This document shows, in pieces, positions 46,931 through 64,000 of a DNA stretch of 64,000 nt. Below the pieces are notes generated by a model, which was given only the letters and a program-made list of their open reading frames with translations, made no database searches and was not told the DNA's origin. The stretch's first letter is position 1, and every line of letters starts with the position of its first letter. This DNA is from Glandiceps talaboti (lineage: Eukaryota; Hemichordata; Enteropneusta; Spengelidae), in assembly GCF_964340395.1 (NCBI RefSeq), contig NC_135555.1:18988115-19052114 (forward strand), in the 5' to 3' direction. A program made the translations under genes and the position numbers.

Positions 46931-47689
46931 TAACATAATACAACCAACGATATGACATTGAGAATTTTCACCACAGGCCTCCACTTGCACATCATAGTCA
47001 TTGATCAGTCTATAAAACGACACAGACAGTTGATAAGGTTAACTTTGTATTTCATGCCAATACACGGTGTACGTATCGTGGATCTTTTATTTCCTCAATA
47101 CGGGTAGTCTGTTGTGTTTTCAAGTCTCGTTATTGTAAACGAGAACGAGAATCATTTCTTGGAGGAACGAGAATCGTTGGCGAAATACACATAGTCCCTA
47201 TTGTTGTATGCATTGCGTTGTGCATATATCTGTATAAGTGCAATACCACTAAATATTTATACAATAGCTAGACCTTTTTGAGAACCCTCGTTATTGCGTT
47301 CTTGTTGGTATGTGATGAATCTGAACAATAATAATAAAACAACAAAAACCATGCATGTATATGATATCAATACAATAGGCATACTCTGTATGGTATCGCG
47401 CCAGTGTGGCGTACTTGAGTGTAACTATTGTGCGGGCTGCGGGTCACTGCAGGTCTATTATTTTTCCATTTTCATTAATTTATTCACTTTTTAAAACCCA
47501 AGAAACTTGTTTGCTGACCACTGGGGGTAGCTTATTTGTGTAGGTCACTCGCTACATGCACTGTACTATTCGATAGAACCTACGTGCTGGGCTAATTCTG
47601 CACACAATTTGTGTATATCCCCCCCTTTAAAAGTGATGGCTATTAAAAAAATGATTAGTTAGCATATAGCATCGACTTCAGAAAATATA

Positions 47690-49380
47690 ATTCCACTCAA
47701 CCTCTTTCCCATATAATCAATCTCTCTTTTTCCGATGGTATGTTCCCTGAGGCACTCAAGAACGCAAAAGTCACCCCACTGTACAAAAAAAGGTCCCGAT
47801 TCAACGTAGGAAACTACAGGCCGATATCTGTCCTTTCAATATTCAGCAAAATTTGTGAAACTATTGTAATCAAACAGATTATCTCCTTTCTTGAAAAGTA
47901 TGACATACTCTCTGCCACTCAATATGGCTTTAGAAAAAAGTACAGCACCAAACTGGCTCTTGTCAACATCATTAAGGAAATAACAGAAAGTCTGAATAGC
48001 GGCAATACTACCATTGGCGTCTTCATAGATCTTAAAAAAGCCTTTGACACTATAGACCATGATATTCTATTACGCAAATTAGAAATGTACGGGGTCAGAG
48101 GTCACCCTTTAAAATGGTTTCGAAGCTATCTCAACAAACGTCCTCAAACTGTAACTATTCATAATGTTTCATCGAATTCCCAACAAATTAAATGCGGAGT
48201 GCCTCAGGGATCTATCCTCGGTCCTACTCTTTTCCTTCTTTACATAAATGACATAAGCAATTCTACAGACTACTTTCAATTTAGGTTATTCGCAGATGAC
48301 ACAAATTTATTCAGATCAACTCACATGAATGCCATAAATCTTGACATTATCAATGCAGAATTCAGTAAGGTAGTTACTTGGTGTTTGGCTAACAAACTTA
48401 CAGTAAATGAAGAGAAAACTAATTTCATGCTAATAAGTACGCCTCAACGTCAAATAACATTGCAAGGTAGTATCTCTGTCAATAACACACAAATAGAGCG
48501 AGTTTCCTCAACTAGTTATCTTGGTGTAAATATTGATTCTTCACTTTCTTGGAATTGTCATATTAACAACATACTAAAAGTTGTAACCCCAAAGATCGGA
48601 ATCATTTCAAAAATTAGACATTTTGTTCCCAAGTCAATACTAATTACCATTTACAACACATTCATTTTACCGCACTTAACATATTGCATAGAAATCTGGG
48701 GCAACACTTACTTAACTATTCTGCATCCACTTTTCCGTCTTCAAAAGAAACTCGTTCGTCTTATAACTTTCTCTGACTTCCATGCTCACTCCGCACCACT
48801 ATTCCGAAAACTTGTCATTCTTAACATCTTTCAACTATGTGAATTCTACTCCTGTATATTTGCTTTTGACCTGATGAATAACCACTACCCCCACGATATA
48901 GAGACATACTTCCAGTATCCCGTAACAACATATTCAACACGTCAAGCATATCAGGGTAATTTCCGTATACCACTAACCCGTTTAAGAATTACTCAACACA
49001 ACTTCCAATACGCCATAACTAAGCACTGGAACTCATTACCGCCATCCCTCAAATGTATAAATTCAAGAAAATCATTCAAAGAAGAACTAAGAAATCACAT
49101 CGTATCTAAGACCTAAGGGCTTGTTTGTTTTGTATGTAACTTAGTGTGTATATTGCTTACAGAAAACTTGTTTTCAGATGTTTTTGTTTTATTTTTATTT
49201 TCTGTTTTGTAGTTTATATGTTGTGTGTCTGGGCCATTGGATTAAGACTAGTTCCACTGAACTATTTCCATGGCCCTCACCAGGGAGGGTGACCATGCAA
49301 TACTAAATTATATTTTTTGTCATGTACATTTTCCCAGTCTAAGTTCTGTCATTCTTTTTGGTGAAAATAAAATGAGTTAC
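47690..49380 (+). mobile_element. 5'-truncated CR1/L2-like LINE
   Basis: The coding part runs to 49116, with 458 codons from the ATG at 47740 and homology starting near 47690. It is the reverse transcriptase half of ORF2: NYRPISVLSIFSK, FIDLKKAFDTIDHDIL (motif A), GVPQGSILGPTLFLLYIND (motif B), FADDTNLF (motif C with the catalytic DD), and the C-terminal WNSLP segment. The frame is uninterrupted, which suggests recent insertion. The endonuclease half and 5' end are absent, as is usual for incomplete reverse transcription. About 260 bp of 3' untranslated sequence follows, ending near GAAAATAAAATGAGTTAC. The clade is judged from motif style only. Confidence 0.85.
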
Positions 49381-52300
49381 TATCATTGTGATCCACATGT
49401 GTGTACACATTCCCATTGAATATAAATTTCGAATATACTGTACATTGTGCCATATTATTATCATTAAACAACAGAAGTCCATTAGTTACGTGAAAGTATT
49501 TTGTGAAAGTATTTTGCTCTAAAAACAACGACAGAATAACGGCGTAAGGGATTCTCTGCGCAGAAAATGGAATATTTTATTTCACTTATGTTGTTCAAAC
49601 GTAGTTATACTATGTTTTGGTTGTGTGATTACTTGATAATTATAGTAGTCACTTGAAATGAACTGACGACACAAATGTTCAAGGATTATCTCCGGTGTAG
49701 AGGCTGGTGCATTCTTTTGTGACTTTTCATCAAAAAATGAATATTTTTTTTGTTTCGTTTGTATGGAAATGTAACAATCCATAAGTGTATGGTCAGTGAA
49801 GATATGACAAATAGAATGAAAGAAATTGCAGTCACTTTATCGGTACAGAACCTTCGCTAGTTGATATCGACTATGTCTGTTACACGGCTTTGAATCATTT
49901 ATTATCAATGAGCGATGGTTATAGCTATTCTATCAGATGTAGTGTGAATAATCAGATATGATGCTCCAATATTTATCTTTTTTTCAGATAACTGAAATAC
50001 GAGTGACCTAAGGGGCCTTGTCACTACGAGTCTCTCGAAAATTAGTAACAAGCCCATAAATATATTGGGAAGTAATATACCTTTTTCTGGCGTAATGTAT
50101 GAAAATATCGGGGAAAGTAGTGTCGATTTTAGAACGTTTTGACTCATTTTCCGATCACCGCAGAACCAATGACGTAGACATGTACACAATCCGAATTGTC
50201 GTGATGTAGAACGACTTGGGTATATAATCTATATTTTATGTTCAAAGACAAGACTTTGCGTGAGCGTGGTATAACACATAATACATATTTGCAGTTGAAA
50301 AGTAAAATTTCCCCCTCTTTCATTCTCAGACTCTTCCAGAGAGTCTAACCCACTTTGTTTGGATTATTTTTGTGGGCCTGTAGCATTTGTAACATTTGTT
50401 TGGCACTGAAATGGAATGCACTATCTAGTTCAGTTTTTGGCGCGAAAGGCGAGCAGACGATACGATCACGAAAACTATAGCTGCTACATTCCATTCATTG
50501 ACGTCATAACTTGGAGTATGTGCTGAAGGCTTACCCTCGAAAACAACACTTGGCATCAGAAATGTGATACTTCAATAAATATTTGTGGAGATCGTTTACT
50601 GTTTCACTTTATGTCGAGTGGACAGCAGTTAAGTGTGTGAACTAATTATACTAGATATGTCGATCTGAAGGTATGACGCCAAACAAGGCAGATAAATCAC
50701 TCACCGATCGGTCAGGCTAGTGTCACAGAACTCTTGGCCTACAACAGTGTTCTACATTGGAGAAATTATCTTAATGAAGGCTTGTATTTCTTAAACTGCA
50801 GTGATAATACTGTTGAAGAAGCTCCAACATCTTTTGGTGAGGTGAGTGGCAGGTACAAATTTGGTCTGACTATCGCGCCTTTTTGTTCAACTAAATGTAA
50901 GTGATATTTTTGCTTTCTATTTCAATATATTACAACGAATATGTCCTTGTTTATTCAATTTTTATTTAAAATTTGAAATATTTCAAAAACGTTCGTCTGC
51001 CGAGATAAGAGTAAAATTACTTTCCAAATGGTCTTAGTTTTTAGCTAGTGAATATCATCAGCCCCTTATATCTTACTTGTACACAAGTGAGCTGGAAACT
51101 TTTTAACAAGAACAAAACAATCGCATTGCAAACGTTTGAATAGTAATGGTGTTGGTGATAGATTTTATAGAACCAAAAGTGCTCAAGGTCTTTGACCATC
51201 ATTGTATCTGACCTGGCTCTATAACGGCACAGCAACTCTTTACACTTCAACAGCTCTCCAGGGATAATGCAAATCGTTCTGCCTCTATACACCCGTATGA
51301 TTAAATCATTTCATATAACAACTTACCTCCATCGACTGTATCAACATGATATTTTGAAGGAGTACTCAACACAACCACTAGGTCTTTATTCCAACCCTCA
51401 GCAAAAGCTGACTTCAAATTCTAACGATATTGGAAATATGGCTGTGCGATTACAGTGGCTATTTTGACACGAATGAACCAATGTTGTGTTAGGCGTTCTT
51501 CAGAATTTTACAGCTAGAACAGGCAGCGTTTACCAGAAGACTATGTGCAACATGCACAATTACAACCACAGTTGACCATTTTGCAAGTTTATGTTGTTGT
51601 TTTACTTGATAGATAACAACACTTTTACTGGTGAACACAGGGTGATATTGAGGAAAGATTCATGAATCTAATGGTTAAACAAAGCTCCCTCTTAAATCAC
51701 AAGCCTGCCTTGCCTTGCTTTGCTTTGATTTGATTTGATTTGATTTGATTTGATTTGATTTGATTTGATTTATTTCAGCACAAAATTCAGTACACAGACA
51801 ACAGACGATACATACAGCATTGTATGCTGGGAAAAAACAGCACAGTCAAACATTTATTTACACTGTGGTCTCACATGATACTGCAATACCGCAGTAAAAC
51901 AAAAATCTCAACTTGTCAAACGATCGACGTTGAGCATTAAATGTACATGTTATGTACAGTCTTCTTGCGAACGCTCCCTGTTTTAGCTGTAAAGTGCTTG
52001 ACAAAATATACTAAACCGTCGTCGGACGTTCTTAACTCCGACTCAAATAAAAGGGCAGTCTTGAAAACACAGAAACATGTATAACAAAAATGTACAGTGA
52101 AACAAAAAAAAGGCGATTTCGTTCCCATGTGCATCTTGGCGTTATGTTTTGTCACTTATCATACCATCCTATCATATTGCCAATAATTACCATAAACAAT
52201 TGAGGGCGTCCCCATTTAAAGCCACAAGGTGTCATATATCATGTATATCAACCAGTTGAAACGTATATGTTTACATTATAGAGATAAGAATCAGTACATC

Positions 52301-52399
52301 GGATAAGCATCACTACATCGACAAAACAAGAGAAACAGATAGCAGACCAAGGGGGTATTATCAACCCACATGCAGTGAACTACAGTATCGCACAAGAAA
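49381..52399. other. Intergenic region without a recognised gene
   Basis: Nothing convincing on either strand. 50812-50841 looks like a possible small exon (acceptor CTGCAG, donor GAGGTGAGT) but has no coding recognisable to me. A GATTT pentanucleotide tract lies at 51727-51772, followed by TTTATTTCAGCACAAAATTC, a text found at ends of dispersed elements. Confidence 0.45.
51727..51772. repeat. (GATTT)n microsatellite
   Basis: Nine or so GATTT pentamers with CTTGC/CTTTGC variants on the left side. Confidence 0.95.
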
Positions 52400-61464
<9,065 letters not shown>

Positions 61465-62058
61465 TGTGGTGATTCTCAGATGGAAAACTGCTTTAAATAA
61501 TGTTATCTAATTATCCTTTTAAAACAAATGCATCATGAATTTCTTTAGGAAATATTCAGGGAAACATCGTAGCACACCAATATCAAGTCTTAGTGTACCA
61601 ACTTTATAATATGAGGACATATTTACAAGTAGACCGTCTCTGAACTTCGTTGTGGCGACCAGAAGGAACAGCGCCCTCACAAGATTTTCTATGAAAATGC
61701 GATGAATCAATAATATAGTATCATATTTTGGAACCATAACATTGTACGTAAAACAAGTAGTGTGGCATGGATTGGCACACTGCCAAAGATATTAAAGTGA
61801 CTTTGAGTGACGCGACCTAATTACAATTAAATGACGGCTTTGATAGTTGCACTGTCTATATATGCGCGTAGACAACACATGTATATACTAACTCGACGAG
61901 GCATATATAAACAAATCATAATTTAGAATTTTGATAACATTGTTGTAAATGTGAACGCTTTTTTAAAATATTTTTTTTTCTTCAGGTGAATGAATAAATG
62001 CATATTTCGTAAATTTTATGGTTTGCAAAGATCTCACTTTTGCCACGTGTGTGTGCGA

Positions 62059-62059
62059 G

Positions 62060-62096
<37 letters not shown>

Positions 62097-62462
62097 CGTG
62101 GGTGAACGTAAGTACATGAACATACACACTTCTAGGTAGGTAGATAACTGCATATTTACACACACACACACATACATACATACATACATACATACATACA
62201 TACATACATACATACATACATGTACACACACATACATACATACATACATACATACATACGTACATACATACGTACGTACGTACGTACATACATACATACA
62301 TACATATCCATCCATCCATCCATCCATACACATACATACATACATACATACATACATACACACACGCACGCACGCACGCACACACACACACATGCATACA
62401 TACATACATACATACATACATACATACATACATACATACATACATACATACATACATACATA
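62059..62462. repeat. (GT)n and (CATA)n compound microsatellite
   Basis: GT tract at 62059-62094, CATA repeats from 62168 with CGTA, CATC and CACGCACG variants, and a long pure CATA run at 62397-62462. Multiple long frames (up to 164 codons) are repeat translations. Confidence 0.98.
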
Positions 62463-62747
62463 CACATCAAACATGATCTGTGTTCGGTATTACATTTATT
62501 CAGCATTACACATCTTCAATATGATGGTAAAATTACACACACAAAATTAGGGCATACACACCAATGAATCTTATATTTGGTGTATTGTATTTACAAGGCA
62601 TGAGAAGTTGTTATGCAATAAGTTTATTTTCATGAGCCAATTTCACTCCAAAAGGAACACACTCAGTATTGTTGCTCGTACTTGATAATCTGGCGACTGT
62701 TCCTTAAATAAAAGTACCAAATTTTGTGTTCGGTTACAATGGCGTTA

Positions 62748-63431
62748 TTATCTTGTTTTCTTCATCACGTTCTCTTTTAACATCGAGTAGTCAGTGACAG
62801 CCATTGTAATCCCAAACTGCGCTATATAGTAGGTAACCATGACAACCGTATTGCTGTGGGGAACCTCATGACGAAATTTATCAACTCCTATTACGAAGTC
62901 AGATATGATGAATGATATAGACCCAAGAGCACATAGCAGTTGTCCCCAGGTCCAGTCTCCTTCGAAAAAGCGACATCTCGACAGCGCCCTCCATACCATA
63001 TAGTAGATCAGGATATTGTAGAGGGCGATCAAAGTTATAAATATACCCCGTAACCCTGGATACAGATAGAAATACATTGCAGAAGCTGAAAGTATACAAA
63101 ACACTAAGCTGAAAGGTTTCATTGGTGTAAATCCAAACGTGACTGCATAGATAACTTGAGCTACTGCAAATGCTGCAACCCCTTGAATAAAACACGTTTC
63201 TTTGTAGACCATGAAGTAGTCACCAACGCCAGATACGAGCAGTCCTAGTAGTATACCCCTGGAAAACTTTGTTGATATCCCTGTTGAGAGCACGAAAATA
63301 ATCAACGACGCTATCGGCAGTATTTTGACGACAACTGCTTCCATAGAGGGCGCTGGTAATGAATCCTTGATGACGAAGTATAGAATTACTGTCAAAAAGA
63401 AGGACGAAGACTTCAATAGGTAGTTAAACAT
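62748..63431 (-). CDS. TMEM86/YhhN-family lysoplasmalogenase-like membrane protein
   Basis: A 227-aa protein with about eight membrane segments in one coding exon, the usual size for the family. Family features visible: SGVGDYFMV at about 66-74 and CFIQGVAAFAVAQVIY (79-94), both carrying the conserved acidic and polar residues, then SDFVIGVDKF (about 180-189) and YYIAQFGI near the C-terminus. Characterised TMEM86 proteins hydrolyse the vinyl-ether bond of lysoplasmalogens in the endoplasmic reticulum membrane, releasing a fatty aldehyde. That role is inferred here. The ATG at 63431 directly follows a strong acceptor (pyrimidine tract, then TTTTTCAG), so at least one 5' non-coding exon lies to the right. 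A minus-strand AATAAA lies near 62622-62627, about 120 bp past the stop. Confidence 0.88.
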   Translation of the reverse strand: MFNYLLKSSSFFLTVILYFVIKDSLPAPSMEAVVVKILPIASLIIFVLSTGISTKFSRGILLGLLVSGVGDYFMVYKETCFIQGVAAFAVAQVIYAVTFGFTPMKPFSLVFCILSASAMYFYLYPGLRGIFITLIALYNILIYYMVWRALSRCRFFEGDWTWGQLLCALGSISFIISDFVIGVDKFRHEVPHSNTVVMVTYYIAQFGITMAVTDYSMLKENVMKKTR

Positions 63432-64000
63432 CTGAAAAATGGAGGGAAAAAAAGATTAAGTTTTGAAGTAATACTTACTGACATGTTTGCCAATATTGTG
63501 ATTGCTAGATATGGAAAAGTGAATTGCCTGTGCAGATCTAGGCTTGAAAAACAAGTTGGCACGTTTCTCAGAAACAGTGTATACTTAGCACTAGATGGCA
63601 TTATAGTCAAGTTCTAAACTTAAAGTTAGCAACATTTTATTTGAAATATAACAATATTGCTGGTTTTTCCGGATTCCGCTTCTGCAATTGTTCAAAAACT
63701 TGAAAATGGTTATTCAAACAAGTATGGAAACACATAGTTGATCATTGTCGCAAGCTAGAGCACATATATTTCTGCTAAAGCAAAGAGGACGGTGCCGTAA
63801 AGAGGTCTATGAATTACGACGATTGTCGTTGAAGTGAAGAAGTGAAAGTATTGACCCTTTGCATGTATATCATGTATATTTAGCAAGCATTCCGTGTATA
63901 GAGTAAATTATACACTCTCAACATCACGACACTCGGTTCAGAATTGAACTTGACGTTTGGAAATCATGGACAATATGATGGTGTATATCTGATTGGAAAA

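Noticed and set aside
62156-62567. Long open frames (up to 164 codons) rich in MYVC or THIH
   Set aside because: They are translations of CATA and CACG repeats in several frames at once. The same applies to frames in 2155-2407, 14867-15130, 23098-23591, 26169-26484 and 28300-28655.

Overview
The window is animal nuclear DNA, AT-rich, with spliced genes, long microsatellites, minisatellites and several transposon families. The gene set points to an invertebrate, probably marine. It holds a bacterial-type 3-hydroxybutyrate dehydrogenase of the short-chain dehydrogenase (SDR) family, a DEG/ENaC channel, an ITIM-bearing immunoglobulin receptor, a P-loop sulfotransferase-like protein and a TMEM86/YhhN lysoplasmalogenase. 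I cannot fix the phylum from sequence alone; amphioxus, hemichordates and lophotrochozoans all remain possible.

Layout. 1-1720 is a 21/42-bp minisatellite. 2280-2990 is tetranucleotide microsatellite. 3277-8667 and 16928-22990 are two copies of one segmental duplication, about 4-6% diverged where I compared them by eye. Each copy carries the 5' flank and first two coding exons of a minus-strand SDR gene. The right copy continues into a full 8-exon gene (20534-13868, 267 aa). The left copy looks dead: its start codon reads ATA and a transposon splits exon 2. Between the copies lie a hammerhead ribozyme in a Penelope-like remnant (about 10330-10960) and a short Helentron-like element (11703-12078). 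23-29 kb is mostly repeats with a 52-aa RecQ-like fragment. A sulfotransferase-like gene with an uninterrupted coding region lies at 29168-29950. A DEG/ENaC gene with 11 coding exons runs from 31069 to 42020. A damaged, intronless immunoglobulin receptor lies at 45194-46930 (minus). A 5'-truncated CR1/L2-like LINE occupies about 47690-49380. A multi-exon gene of unknown family, with two possible C-termini, spans 52400-61464. TMEM86 is at 62748-63431 (minus).

The most unusual structure is in the SDR gene. The end of exon 2, including the NNAG codons and the GTAAGT splice donor, has been amplified into a 48-bp minisatellite of roughly 30 units in intron 2 of the intact copy and about 10 in the broken one. 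Because 48 bp is 16 codons, most units keep the reading frame (KYIYSDGVDILVNNAG) and about two dozen carry an intact 5' splice donor. Two families of two-part, hairpin-ended transposons and one LINE tail have all inserted at the same point of this unit.

Apart from the duplicated SDR copies, the genes show no functional clustering; they look like unrelated neighbours.
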